Part shown: positions 8,914-17,736 of the stretch, piece after piece
Layout: every line of letters begins with the position of its first letter
Numbering within the stretch: position 1 is the stretch's first letter
Assembly: GCF_019879105.1 (NCBI RefSeq)
Contig: NZ_CP082249.1
Location: 1,116,001 to 1,180,000 of the forward strand
Length of the DNA: 64,000 bases
From: Natrinema sp. SYSU A 869
Lineage (GTDB): Archaea > Halobacteriota > Halobacteria > Halobacteriales > Natrialbaceae
Direction of reading: 5' to 3'
Position numbers and translations under genes: made by a program
Notes under the pieces: model-generated
Seen by the model: only the letters and a program-made list of their open reading frames with translations
Database searches by the model: none
What the model was told of the DNA's origin: nothing

Positions 8914-9663
8914 CTAGTTCTCGAGGACGTCGACCACCGGTTCCTCCGCGACCATCCGCGTCAAAACGACTCGCCTCACGGCCGGCGCTCGCTCGAGTAC
9001 CTCCGTCCCAATCTCTGCGGCGACGTCCCGCAGATCGTCGTCGTCGACCTTGTTGAGCAGCGGGACGACCGTCGCCCCCGCCGGCACGCTCTTCAGTCCG
9101 CCGCGCTCGCTCGCGAGCACGCGGGCCACGTCGACAGGGCGGATCGTGTCACCGCGATCGAGTCCGGTGATCGCCGTCACTCGCTCCGGTCGGTGAACGT
9201 GCTCGGCTGAGAGCGGCTTGCCGACGGCCTGAACGCTCGCGATCGGGACCACGGTGTCGACGCGCCGGGGGAGTTGTGGTTCGCGCTCGTTGGGAGCCTT
9301 GAACTCCCGCGTCCGCGCACCGTCGGCCTTGACGAGGACGAGATCGGCGACGTCGGCCGCCGCGAGGTCGTCGACGACCGCGGGGTCGTATCCCACGTAC
9401 CGGTCTTCCCCCTCCCGTTCCGGGACGACGCCGACCGGCCATTCGTCCGCTTGCTCGAGCGCCGCGACCGGGTCGTCTGTCACGGTGACCGCCTCGACGT
9501 GCCGGTCGAAGATGGGGATTCGAACCGTCGCCGTCACGACCGCTCGCAGGGAGTGGCTGCGAGCGGCCCGCGTGGCCAGCGTATAGAGCGTCGTCTTCTT
9601 GCCGCCCGCACCGACGACCGCGACGACGCCGGACTCGGCTCGAAGCGCTTCGAGGACGTTCAT
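8914..9663 (-). CDS. yqeC: YqeC-like NTPase (selenium-dependent hydroxylase accessory family)
   Basis: 249 residues. The N-terminal P-loop-like VVAVVGAGGKKTTLYTLA, TATVRIP, LVLVKADGARTREFKAPNEREPQLP and LLNKVDD are hallmarks of the YqeC family (TIGR03172). Its members occur with molybdenum hydroxylase maturation genes, where they are thought to act in cofactor processing or insertion; the exact reaction is unknown to me. No xanthine-dehydrogenase-type hydroxylase is seen in this window. It fits the Mo theme of the first 10 kb. Confidence 0.85.
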   Translation of the reverse strand: MNVLEALRAESGVVAVVGAGGKKTTLYTLATRAARSHSLRAVVTATVRIPIFDRHVEAVTVTDDPVAALEQADEWPVGVVPEREGEDRYVGYDPAVVDDLAAADVADLVLVKADGARTREFKAPNEREPQLPRRVDTVVPIASVQAVGKPLSAEHVHRPERVTAITGLDRGDTIRPVDVARVLASERGGLKSVPAGATVVPLLNKVDDDDLRDVAAEIGTEVLERAPAVRRVVLTRMVAEEPVVDVLEN

Positions 9664-9984
9664 AACGGTACTACCACGGATTCACGCTAATCATTTGGGT
9701 CGATCCGGTGATGCGGGCCGGTCGATGCTCGAGGGGACGCGGTCACAGCCTGAGGATCTCCCGCGCTCGCGCCGGCGTCGCGACCTCTCAGCCCAGTTCC
9801 TCGGCGACGCGACGTCCTGTTACGCCCGTGGGGTGTTAACAGTCGTTTCCATCGAGCGGTGAGTTGCGTCTCGAGTCGCGGATATGTGAAGTCGACCGCG
9901 GCTGATTTGAGGCGGTAACCTTCGTGTCCCCGGGTGACGCGGACGCGAGCAAACGATTCAAGCAGTGGATCCCTAGCGACAGTA
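9664..9984. other. 321-base intergenic region with possible gene scar
   Basis: It separates yqeC from the divergent dioxygenase gene. The only coding-like signal is a short minus-strand stretch described separately at 9743-9826. The rest shows no repeats or open frames worth naming. Confidence 0.5.
9743..9826 (-). pseudogene. Possible 3' scar of a BKACE-type (3-keto-5-aminohexanoate cleavage) gene
   Basis: On the minus strand, RRVAEELG, then a disrupted codon, then EVATPARAREILRL and a stop can be read. This resembles the usual C-terminus of haloarchaeal BKACE-family enzymes (...AEELGLEVATPAEAREIL). The stretch is about 27 residues, needs a small indel to read through, and has nothing recognisable upstream. 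If real it is the leftover end of a deleted gene. The match is from memory of the family only. Confidence 0.3.
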
Positions 9985-10947
9985 ATGTCACCGAACACGC
10001 CCGGACTCCACCACGTGACCGCAATCGCCGGCGACCCCCAGAAAAACGCCGACTTCTACGTTGGGACTCTTGGACTGCGATTCGTTAAGCAGACCGTCAA
10101 TCACGACGATACGGGTACCGATCACTTCTACTTCGGCGACGGCGAGGGGTCGCCCGGCACGAACATCACCTTCTTCCCGTGGGCAGATCAGGGTCGGCAG
10201 GGCCGATTCGGTGCCGGCCAGACGCAGACGACCGCCTACGGGATTCCCACGGATTCGGTTGACTACTGGCGCGACCGCCTCGAGTCGAACGGCATCGAAT
10301 TCGAGGACGAAGAACGGTTCGACGAGACTGTCCTCCGGATTTCGGACCCAGACGGGATCGAACTCGAACTGGTAGCGGCTACAGACGCCGCGTTCGACGC
10401 GACGCCGTGGGAGGACGGCCCCGTTCCGACCGAGTACCAGCTACGGGGTTTCTACAACGTCACGCTGGCCGTCGACGACTACGGCCCCACCGAGACGATC
10501 CTGACCGACGTCCTCGGCTATGAACTCGAGGTCAACGTCGACGGCCGTCATCGCTACCGGAGCGCGACCGGCGGCCCCGGTTCGATCGTCGACCTCGTCG
10601 AGACCGACGCCGGCCGCGGGCAGATGGGCGTCGGAACCGTCCACCACATCGCGTTCAAAGCCGAGAGCGTCGAAGAGCAAGAGCAGTGGCGCAAGGCCTT
10701 CGCCGATGCGGGACTCGCTCCGTCGGCGGTTATCGACCGGAAGTACTTCCAGTCGATCTACACGCGCGGCCCCGGCGGCATCCTCTTCGAGATGGCGACG
10801 ACCGGCCCCGGCTTCACGGAAGACGAGGCCCTCGAGGAACTCGGCTCGCGGCTCACACTCCCGGAGCGACTCGAGGACGAGCGCGAGCAAATCGAGGCGC
10901 AGTTGCCAGAGTTCGACGGCCCGAACGTCGCATCCGGCGAGGACTGA
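9985..10947 (+). CDS. Ring-cleaving dioxygenase, VOC/glyoxalase superfamily
   Basis: 320 residues with two VOC modules. The first begins GLHHVTAIAGDPQKNADFYVGTLGLRFVKQTVN and includes TDHFYFGDGEGSPGTNITFFPW and ISDPDGIELELV. The second has GFYNVTLAVDDY, GTVHHIAFKA and GPGGILFEMATTGPGF. Metal ligands in this fold are His/Glu (HH at the start of strand 1, HHIAF, FEMA). The family resembles MhqO/MhqA-type enzymes annotated as ring-cleaving dioxygenases acting on hydroquinones; the substrate here is not determinable. The ATG at 9985 is chosen because the first VOC strand follows directly. Confidence 0.85.
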   Translation: MSPNTPGLHHVTAIAGDPQKNADFYVGTLGLRFVKQTVNHDDTGTDHFYFGDGEGSPGTNITFFPWADQGRQGRFGAGQTQTTAYGIPTDSVDYWRDRLESNGIEFEDEERFDETVLRISDPDGIELELVAATDAAFDATPWEDGPVPTEYQLRGFYNVTLAVDDYGPTETILTDVLGYELEVNVDGRHRYRSATGGPGSIVDLVETDAGRGQMGVGTVHHIAFKAESVEEQEQWRKAFADAGLAPSAVIDRKYFQSIYTRGPGGILFEMATTGPGFTEDEALEELGSRLTLPERLEDEREQIEAQLPEFDGPNVASGED

Positions 10948-11009
10948 GTCGAGTCATCGGGCCGCTTGCCCGCCACAACTCCTTTGATCGATCTGTCCGT
11001 ACTGCGGGT

Positions 11010-11933
11010 ATGAAATTCGCTGTCTTCGGTGCCGGCGGCGTCGGCGGCTACCTCGGAGCCCGACTCGCGGATGCGGGCCACGAGGTCCATCTCATCGCGA
11101 GGGGCGACCACCTCGCCGCCCTCGAGTCCGACAGCCTGCGCGTCGAGAGCATCCGCGGCGATACGTCTGTCGAGCTACCGGCGACCGACGACCCGGCGGA
11201 TATCGGGGCCTGTGATTACGTCCTGTTCTGCGTGAAGGCCCACGACACGCGAGATGCGGCGACTGATCTCGAGCCACTGCTCGGTGCCGACACGGCCGTG
11301 GTCACCTTCCAGAACGGCGTCGACAACGAACAGTGGCTTGCCGAGGAAATCGGCGAGGACCACGTCGTCGGCGGGGTGGCCTACATCTTCTCGACTATCG
11401 GCGCACCCGGCGTCGTCGAGCACACCGGCGGCCCGGCCCGGTTCATCTACGGTGAACTCGACGACGAGCGAACTGACCGAATCGAGCGACTCGATGGCGC
11501 ACTCTCGGAGAGCGAGGGCGTTGACGCCGTACTCGCCGAGGACATCACCGTCGAACGCTGGCGGAAATTCGCGTTCATCTGTGCACATGCCGGGATGACC
11601 GCAACGACTCGGCTCCCGGTCGGCGAACTCCGTGAGACCGACGCCTCCTGGACGATGTACCGTCGACTCATCGAGGAGGTCTGTACCGTCGGGAATGCGG
11701 AAGGCGTTGACATCCCTGAAGATACCGTCGACGGGTGGCTCGAGTTCGCTCGCGACCTCGATCCGGGGATGTACTCGTCGCTGCACTACGACCTGACACA
11801 CGACAAGCAACTGGAACTCGAGGCACTCCACGGCTCCGTCGTTCGACACGCGGACGAGGTCGGCGTCGAGACGCCGATGAACGAGGCGGTCCACGCGATC
11901 CTGCGTCCCTGGGCCGACCGAAACGAGCGGTAA
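11010..11933 (+). CDS. 2-dehydropantoate 2-reductase family protein
   Basis: 307 residues. The N-terminal NAD(P)-binding Rossmann motif is MKFAVFGAGGVGGYLGARLADAGHEVHLIARG. It is followed by DYVLFCVKAHDTRDA, VTFQNGVDNEQWL and a C-terminal helical ApbA/PanE domain (ERWRKFAFICAHAGMTATTRLPVGEL). PanE reduces ketopantoate to pantoate for CoA synthesis. Archaea often have several paralogs, so this could be another 2-oxo-acid reductase. The catalytic Lys of ERWRKF is present. It starts 62 bases after the dioxygenase, on the same strand. Confidence 0.82.
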   Translation: MKFAVFGAGGVGGYLGARLADAGHEVHLIARGDHLAALESDSLRVESIRGDTSVELPATDDPADIGACDYVLFCVKAHDTRDAATDLEPLLGADTAVVTFQNGVDNEQWLAEEIGEDHVVGGVAYIFSTIGAPGVVEHTGGPARFIYGELDDERTDRIERLDGALSESEGVDAVLAEDITVERWRKFAFICAHAGMTATTRLPVGELRETDASWTMYRRLIEEVCTVGNAEGVDIPEDTVDGWLEFARDLDPGMYSSLHYDLTHDKQLELEALHGSVVRHADEVGVETPMNEAVHAILRPWADRNER

Positions 11934-12038
11934 TCCGGCGTCGGGACTCGACGCTCGAGAGATTTCGATATCGACTGCGGCCACGAACGGGTGGCCGCTG
12001 CTCTCGCTTTTAACACCGATCGCCCCGTATAGGAGTCC

Positions 12039-13265
12039 ATGACGAGAGCCGACTCGAGCGACCGTGATCCGGCCTTCCGATTCGAGTACGACCCCGCGAC
12101 GATCAGGTTCGGTTCCGGCTGCGTCGACGACCTCGCGACCGAACTCGAGGCACAGGGTCTCGAGCGCGCCCTGGTCGTCTGTGGCTCGACCGTCGGGAGC
12201 ACGCCCGAAGTCATCGACCCGGTCAGGACGGGCCTCGGCGATCGGCTGGCCGGCGTTTTCGACGAGACGACGCCGAAGAAACGGCTCGCGACGGCGGTCG
12301 ACGGCCGCGAGCAACTGCGGATAGACGACGCCGACGTCCTCGTCAGCCTCGGCGGCGGCAGCAGTCTCGACGTCGCAACGGTCATCAGTGTTCTCGCGGC
12401 GACCGACCGACCGGCGGCGGACGTGGCCGAGGAGTTCGCCGAGACGGGGGCGATCAGCGTCCCCGAGGACGGACTGGTCCCGATCGTCGCGATCCCTACT
12501 ACGCTGGCCGGTGCCGACCTCTCGATGGTTGCCGGCGTCACCGCCGCGCCCGAGTCGGGGCTGGTCGATGAGGAGATCGGTGGCGGGGTTTCCGATCCCG
12601 GACTGATGCCCGTGGCCGCGTTCTACGATCCGGAACTGGTCGCGACCACGCCCGACTCCGTGCTCGCGGGCTCGGCGATGAACGGCTTCGACAAGGGAAT
12701 CGAGACGCTCTACGCGAGTAACGCGACGCCGGTGACCGACGCGATGGCGAGACATGGCCTCGAGAAACTCGAGGACGGCCTCGGCGCGTTCGGCGACGGC
12801 GACCGCGATATCGGGACGTTCGAGACGATCCTCGAGGGGATCGTGCTCGTCCAGTACGGTATCTCGCGGCCCGGCGAGACGACGGCCTCGATCGTCCACG
12901 CCTTCGGCCACGGACTTACGCGGACATACGATGTCCAGCAGGGAGCCGCACACGGCATCGTCGTCCCCCGCGTCCTCGAGTATTGCTTCGGGCAGGAGGG
13001 CGTGGACGCCCGATCGGGAATGCTCGCGAACGCGCTCGGCGTCGGGGAGGCCGCGGATCAGCGCGCTGCGGTCGTCGAGGCAGTCACCGAGGTTCGGGAC
13101 GCGCTCGGCCTGCCCTCGCGGCTTCGGGATGTCGATGGCCCCGAACCGGACGAGTTCACCGCGGTTGCCGAAGCGATTCTCGAGGACCCGTTCATGGCCA
13201 ACGCGCCGCCGGGATTGGACCCGACTGTCGAAGAGATCGAAGGCGTGCTCGAGCGGGCGTGGTAA
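12039..13265 (+). CDS. Iron-containing alcohol dehydrogenase family, maleylacetate-reductase-like
   Basis: 408 residues with the family's GSGCVDDLATELEAQG, LVSLGGGSSLDVATV, PTTLAGADLSMVAGVT and HAFGHGLTRTYDVQQGAAHG. The region SAMNGFDKGIETLYASNATPV aligns with the maleylacetate-reductase signature (MNA-x-AH-x-VEALYA). Lys stands where that signature has the usual metal-ligand His, which raises doubt about normal iron binding. The two later His positions are retained. The substrate is unknown. A shared role with the upstream ring-cleaving dioxygenase in aromatic breakdown is plausible but unproven. Confidence 0.82.
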   Translation: MTRADSSDRDPAFRFEYDPATIRFGSGCVDDLATELEAQGLERALVVCGSTVGSTPEVIDPVRTGLGDRLAGVFDETTPKKRLATAVDGREQLRIDDADVLVSLGGGSSLDVATVISVLAATDRPAADVAEEFAETGAISVPEDGLVPIVAIPTTLAGADLSMVAGVTAAPESGLVDEEIGGGVSDPGLMPVAAFYDPELVATTPDSVLAGSAMNGFDKGIETLYASNATPVTDAMARHGLEKLEDGLGAFGDGDRDIGTFETILEGIVLVQYGISRPGETTASIVHAFGHGLTRTYDVQQGAAHGIVVPRVLEYCFGQEGVDARSGMLANALGVGEAADQRAAVVEAVTEVRDALGLPSRLRDVDGPEPDEFTAVAEAILEDPFMANAPPGLDPTVEEIEGVLERAW

Positions 13266-13405
13266 GTACCTGAAAAACAGCAGCACCCACTTACACTGCC
13301 ACGTATTTCCGCTGTAGCAACCGTTCTCACTCCCGTGTTTCCCAGATGGGACGGTGTTATCGAACCGATAAGTAACAGTACTCGATACCGCCGTCCGAAT
13401 AGAGT

Positions 13406-15031
13406 ATGAGCGAGTACGCAAGACGGAACGTGCTACGGTACGCCGGACTCACGCTTGCTGTCGGAACAGGTGCAACGACGGGTACGGTAGCAGCCCAAGA
13501 AACCGACGCCGGCGGAGCCGGGGACAACGAAACCGCGGGCGGAGAATCGACGGCCGACGAATCGACGACCACGAACGGCGCGAGCGGCTGGTCGTCGATC
13601 CGCGGCGATGCGGGAAACACGGGTTTCGTTCCGGGGGCGGCCGGGCCGAAATCGCCGGTCGCTGTCGACTGGGAGTACGACCACGGCGGAACGTTCGCCG
13701 TCGTCGACGGGACGGTCTACCTCGTCGCTGACGACGGCCAAGTGCGTGCGATCGACGCGGCCGACGGGTCGCTCCACTGGGAAACCGAAATCACGACGGC
13801 GAGTCGGGAGGAACCGGTGGTCGCCATGGGGCCACCGGCGGTCGCACACGACACGGTTTACGTCACCAGCAAGAGGGGAGAGCCGAATCTGACCGCGCTC
13901 GACGTCGCGACCGGAGAGCCCCGCTGGCAGAAGAGCGACCTCGGGTCCGAGACGAATCTATCACCTACGGTCGCGGACGGACTGGTATTTCTCGTCGCCG
14001 ACAAGGTCCTGTACGCGCTCGACGCACACAGCGGCGAGCAGCAGTGGCAGTTCGAGCCGGGCACGGTGACGACTGACGACGGGAAGGAACGGGGCGATTA
14101 CCTTCAGCGAGACTCCGTCGCCGTCGCTAACGGGACGGTGTTCGCCCTGGGCATCAATCAGCTGTTCGCCCTGGACATCGAAACCGGGGACGAGCGGTGG
14201 ACGGACCGCGTCGAAGACTGGGCCTCGAGCACGTTTTCCGGCCGTCCGGTAGCCGCCAACGGTGTCGTCGCCGCCGTCAAAAACGACGTCGTAACGGTCT
14301 ACGACGCCGAAACCGGGACGAAACGATCGACGGCTCCTACCCACTCGCTGGACGTACTCGCCGGCGATCGCGTCTACGCCGTGACCGACGACGAAGACGG
14401 CGAACGGAAGACCGTCACCGGCTACGATTCGGAGACGGGGGATCGCGTCTGGCAACCGTCGGACGGCGACAGGTCGTTCGCTTCGGCGGTCGTTGACTCC
14501 GAATCCGTCTACGTAGGGCTCGAGGAATCAGGCGTGGCCGCGTTCGACCGAACGAACGGAAGCGGCGACTGGCACGTCGACACCGGTACGAAGCCGCGAC
14601 AGGTGGCGGTCGTCGGCGAAACCGTCTACGTCAGCGGTGATGCCCTGTTCGCGATCCGAACCGACGGCGAAGATCGAGTCGACGAGGGCGACGACGGCGA
14701 CGAGAACACCTCCGACGACGGGAACGAATCGACCGATGCCGGGAACGAATCGGCCGATGCCGGGAACGAATCGGCCGATGCCGGGAACGAATCGACCGAT
14801 GCCGGGAACGAATCGGCCGATGCCGGAAACGAACCAGCTGATGCCGGAAACGAATCAGCCGGTGCCGGAAACGAGTCGATCGGTGGCTCCGAGAACGAAG
14901 CGGCCGACAACACCGATACCGAATCGTCCAACGATTCCGATGAAACTCCCGGGTTCACCGCCGGTACGAGCATCGGTGGCGGGGCACTCGCCCTCGAGTG
15001 GCTGCGCCGACGGACCGACATCGACGAGTGA
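13406..15031 (+). CDS. Exported PQQ-type beta-propeller protein with repetitive C-terminal stalk
   Basis: 541 residues. The N-terminus ARRNVLRYAGLTLAVGTGATTG looks like a Tat signal. Residues about 60-420 form a BamB/PQQ-like propeller with repeated blades (AVVDGTVYLVADDGQVRAID, LTALDVATGEPRWQ, LYALDAHSGEQQWQF, LFALDIETGDERW). An acidic stalk of seven-residue repeats (GNESADA type) follows. The end ETPGFTAGTSIGGGALALEWLRRR resembles a PGF-CTERM-like anchor. It is probably a cell-surface protein; its ligand or partner is unknown. Divergent codon use was not noted. Confidence 0.85.
   Translation: MSEYARRNVLRYAGLTLAVGTGATTGTVAAQETDAGGAGDNETAGGESTADESTTTNGASGWSSIRGDAGNTGFVPGAAGPKSPVAVDWEYDHGGTFAVVDGTVYLVADDGQVRAIDAADGSLHWETEITTASREEPVVAMGPPAVAHDTVYVTSKRGEPNLTALDVATGEPRWQKSDLGSETNLSPTVADGLVFLVADKVLYALDAHSGEQQWQFEPGTVTTDDGKERGDYLQRDSVAVANGTVFALGINQLFALDIETGDERWTDRVEDWASSTFSGRPVAANGVVAAVKNDVVTVYDAETGTKRSTAPTHSLDVLAGDRVYAVTDDEDGERKTVTGYDSETGDRVWQPSDGDRSFASAVVDSESVYVGLEESGVAAFDRTNGSGDWHVDTGTKPRQVAVVGETVYVSGDALFAIRTDGEDRVDEGDDGDENTSDDGNESTDAGNESADAGNESADAGNESTDAGNESADAGNEPADAGNESAGAGNESIGGSENEAADNTDTESSNDSDETPGFTAGTSIGGGALALEWLRRRTDIDE
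14719..14882 (+). repeat. 21-base in-frame tandem repeat in the propeller protein's stalk
   Basis: About seven to eight near-identical 21-base units based on GGGAACGAATCGGCCGATGC encode GNES(A/T)DA. Early units are nearly identical and later ones degenerate (GNEPADA, GNESAGA). This fits slippage-driven length variation of a surface stalk. Confidence 0.85.
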
Positions 15032-15069
15032 AACGCAGACTCGCGGCGGCGTGGTAGCGACGATCGCCG

Positions 15070-15567
15070 TCAGCGGTTACGACTCGCAGTTGCCTCCATC
15101 CCCCTCTTCGAACCCGATTCGACCGCCGGTGGTGATTTGACACCGCGTCGCGGCGGCTCGAGGCCGGGATGGAGCGGCGAGCAGGCCCTGACGACGTAGA
15201 TTGCCAAGATGGTCCCGCCGGTAGCGAGGACGAACAGGACCGTCAGGTCGGCGACGTGGACGATCTTGAGGACAGTGAGACCGAACCCGCCGGCCAGGAG
15301 GGAAATTACCTGTCCGACGGAGACCCAGTCGGGGACGCGCTCGACGACTGCCGTCCGATAATAGGTCGCGTACAGGAACCCACACCACGTACTGAGGAGC
15401 ATTGTCGGCCAGTACTCGATGGGCCGGGGAAGCCCCATCTCACTGTGAACGAACCCGGCAAGGAACGGGAGGCCGAGGGCTAGCGTCACGAGTTCGCCGC
15501 GACGCCCCTCGGGGAACTGCCAACCCCCGTCGTCGTCTCGGAACCATCGAAACACGGAGTGCGTCAC
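15070..15567 (-). CDS. Conserved haloarchaeal membrane protein
   Basis: 165 residues with about four hydrophobic helices (LVTLALGLPFLAGFVH, MLLSTWCGFLYATYY, VGQVISLLAGGFGLTVLKIV, TVLFVLATGGTILAIYVV) and charged tails. The N-terminus FRWFRDDDGGWQFPEG and the pattern of helices suggest a small integral membrane protein. I do not recognise a domain. It is convergent with the propeller gene and followed by the archaeosine operon on the same strand. Confidence 0.75.
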   Translation of the reverse strand: MTHSVFRWFRDDDGGWQFPEGRRGELVTLALGLPFLAGFVHSEMGLPRPIEYWPTMLLSTWCGFLYATYYRTAVVERVPDWVSVGQVISLLAGGFGLTVLKIVHVADLTVLFVLATGGTILAIYVVRACSPLHPGLEPPRRGVKSPPAVESGSKRGMEATASRNR

Positions 15568-15680
15568 GAGCGACCAGTTCGACGTGTCGGCTGTTGAAGG
15601 TTTTTATCGTGTTCCGGAATCCGGACGGGTTTTAACGAATTTTGAGGCATTCCGACGGATCGTGACAGATCGCGAGCGGA

Positions 15681-16424
15681 CTACAGACCAGTAGTTTCGT
15701 CAGCGTACGATGGTCGCTCGGCGTACTCGATCGGGTCGCGAACGCCGATGTTCTGGAACGCCTGCAACCGGAACGCGCATGCATCGCAGGTGCCACAGGC
15801 CGGTTCGTTCTCGCGATAGCAACTCCAGGTGTGTTCGTAGGGCACCTCGAGGTCGACGCCGCGCTCGGCGATGTCGGTCTTCGACCACTCCACGAAGGGG
15901 GCGTCGATCGAAATCTCGGTCTCGGGTTTCGTCCCAACGTCGACGACCTGCTCGAAGGCCTCGAAGAATGCGGGCCGGCAGTCAGGATACCCCGAGAAGT
16001 CCTCGCTGTGGGCACCGATGAAGACCGCCTCGCAGTCGTTGGCCTCGGCGTAGGAGACCGCTATCGCGAGCAGGTTCGCGTTCCGGAAGGGGACGTACGA
16101 GGTGGGAATCTCGTCACTCTCCATATCGGCGTCCGCGACGTCCATCTCCTCGTCGGTCAGACTCGAGTCCCCGATCGCCGAGAGGTGGCCCGTCTCGATC
16201 TGCAGGAAGTCCGCCGCGTCGAACTCCTCGGCGAGTCGGCATGCACACTCGAGTTCGCGGTCCGCCGTGCGCTGGCCGTACGTAGTGTGTAGGGCGTAGA
16301 TCTCGTAGCCCTGCTCGCGGGCCTCAGCGGCAGCGGTGGCGCTGTCCATGCCGCCCGAAAGGAGGACGACGGCGCGTTCGGACATCGATTCGTCGGTCGT
16401 GGCGTCAGTGGTCGCGTCGGTCAT
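15681..16424 (-). CDS. queC: 7-cyano-7-deazaguanine (preQ0) synthase
   Basis: 247 residues. The PP-loop ATP motif is VVLLSGGMDSATAAAEA. The C-terminal zinc site is CYRENEPACGTCDAC with Cys ligands. QueC converts 7-carboxy-7-deazaguanine to preQ0 with ammonia and ATP. In archaea preQ0 is inserted at G15 of tRNA and converted to archaeosine. It is the last gene of the queD-queE-queC operon, 21 bases after queE. An upstream Met is used (MTDATTDATTDESMSERAVVLLSGG); MSERAVV is a possible shorter start. Confidence 0.95.
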   Translation of the reverse strand: MTDATTDATTDESMSERAVVLLSGGMDSATAAAEAREQGYEIYALHTTYGQRTADRELECACRLAEEFDAADFLQIETGHLSAIGDSSLTDEEMDVADADMESDEIPTSYVPFRNANLLAIAVSYAEANDCEAVFIGAHSEDFSGYPDCRPAFFEAFEQVVDVGTKPETEISIDAPFVEWSKTDIAERGVDLEVPYEHTWSCYRENEPACGTCDACAFRLQAFQNIGVRDPIEYAERPSYADETTGL

Positions 16425-16445
16425 AGTGATCTCGAGTTGCTGTGA

Positions 16446-17246
16446 TTACGTCTCAGGCGCGTCGTTCCAGAGGTCGACGTGCAGTCGCGGCGTGTAGCGG
16501 AAACCGTACTCCATCGCGAGGTCTGCGACTTTGGTGCGGGTCTCTGCGAGTCGTTCTCGGGTCGCCCCTTCGGGCATCAAAAGCACGTCGTCGTCGCTGA
16601 CCGGGACGTCGGCGGCGTCGCGGAGGTCCGCGAGCAGATCGAGGATCTCCGGCATGTCCTCAGCGTCGGTCACGACGAACTTCAACTGAAAGTCGTAGCT
16701 CTTCACGAGTCGGGTGAGCGAGTCCATATCGATCCGGTCGCGCTCGTGGCGCTCTTCCCACTCGCCCTCCCCTTTGGGATCACGGTCGGGCGTCGGTGTA
16801 CTGCTCTCGAGTTTCGGGCTCACGGACGCGAGATCGATCGGCGCGTCCCGGTAGATCGTCCCGTTGGTCTCGACGGTGGTGTGATACCCCCGATCGTCGA
16901 GGGCCTCGAGCAAGGCGGCACTCTCCTCGTGAATCAGCGGTTCCCCGCCGGTGAGGACCACGTGGTCGGCGTCGTGGGACTCGATCTCGGCGAGAATCTC
17001 CTCGAGGTCCAGCCAGGCGTGGGTCGGTTCCCAGGAAGTGTGATAAGAGTCGCAGAACCAACATCGAAGGTTACAGCCGCTCGTGCGGACGAAAACCGAC
17101 GGGACGCCAGCGAGGGTTCCCTCGCCCTGCAGGGAGTAGAATAACTCGTTGATCGGCAGTCCGTCGGGTGATTCCTCGTTCTCGGCTTCGGCAGCAGTAT
17201 CCGAATCGGTTTCGGACTCGAGGTCGACGGAATCGGAAACAGGCAT
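16446..17246 (-). CDS. queE: 7-carboxy-7-deazaguanine synthase (radical SAM)
   Basis: About 266 residues. The radical-SAM cluster motif is SGCNLRCWFCDSYHTSW (C-x3-C-x2-C), preceded by the QueE signature INELFYSLQGEGTLAGVPSVFVR and followed by VVLTGGEPLIH. QueE rearranges 6-carboxytetrahydropterin to 7-carboxy-7-deazaguanine. I chose the ATG at 17246 (MPVSDSVDLE), whose codon lies one base from the queD stop. A start at 17267 would overlap queD by 20 bases. The long acidic N-terminal extension is typical for halophiles. Confidence 0.94.
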   Translation of the reverse strand: MPVSDSVDLESETDSDTAAEAENEESPDGLPINELFYSLQGEGTLAGVPSVFVRTSGCNLRCWFCDSYHTSWEPTHAWLDLEEILAEIESHDADHVVLTGGEPLIHEESAALLEALDDRGYHTTVETNGTIYRDAPIDLASVSPKLESSTPTPDRDPKGEGEWEERHERDRIDMDSLTRLVKSYDFQLKFVVTDAEDMPEILDLLADLRDAADVPVSDDDVLLMPEGATRERLAETRTKVADLAMEYGFRYTPRLHVDLWNDAPET

Positions 17247-17247
17247 C

Positions 17248-17736
17248 TCAGATCTCGCTCCCGCCACAGAGTTCGCTCGTTTCGTTGACCTGTACTGCGA
17301 CGTCGGTGACCGTTTCGGGCAACGCCGCCTCGAGTTTCCGCTCCAGGAGGATGCTCATCACTTCGGCCGTCGGCGGGTGTTCGAGGACGATGACACCGTC
17401 GTCGTCCCCAGCCGCTTCGAAGGCTTCGACAAGGGGATCGTCAGCCTCGAGCAGGAACATGTGGTCCCACTCGGATATTACGTCAGTAATATCTCCTTTG
17501 TCCGCAATCCATCCCGCTTCCGTTAGCTCGCCCGTGACGGTGACGGCAACCTCGTAGTTGTGGCCGTGGGGTCGCGAACACTTGCCATCGTGGTGTTGGA
17601 TCCGGTGACCGGCGCTAATCCGTATCGGCCGGTCGTAGCCGACGTGGAGGACGCGCCGGGTTCCGACAACCGAGTCATCGACGGGACTCCCGTCAACTGC
17701 GTCTTCAGCTGCCTGGCTTCCCATGCGTTCAGTCAT
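17248..17736 (-). CDS. queD: 6-carboxytetrahydropterin synthase
   Basis: 162 residues of the PTPS/QueD family. The zinc and catalytic region GHRIQHHDGKCSRPHGHNYEVAV holds the metal His residues and the catalytic Cys. LLERKLEAALPETVTD and VNETSELCGG fit the C-terminal part. It makes 6-carboxytetrahydropterin from dihydroneopterin triphosphate, the first committed step of the preQ0 pathway. It is first in the queD-queE-queC operon. A TATA-like TTTAAGTA about 25 bases upstream of the ATG suggests a leaderless mRNA. Confidence 0.93.
   Translation of the reverse strand: MTERMGSQAAEDAVDGSPVDDSVVGTRRVLHVGYDRPIRISAGHRIQHHDGKCSRPHGHNYEVAVTVTGELTEAGWIADKGDITDVISEWDHMFLLEADDPLVEAFEAAGDDDGVIVLEHPPTAEVMSILLERKLEAALPETVTDVAVQVNETSELCGGSEI

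Noticed and set aside
11175-13421. Long minus-strand open frame of about 748 codons
   Set aside because: It is antisense to the 2-dehydropantoate-reductase-like and iron-ADH genes. Its product is Arg-rich with no haloarchaeal acidic bias, as expected for a GC-rich complementary frame.
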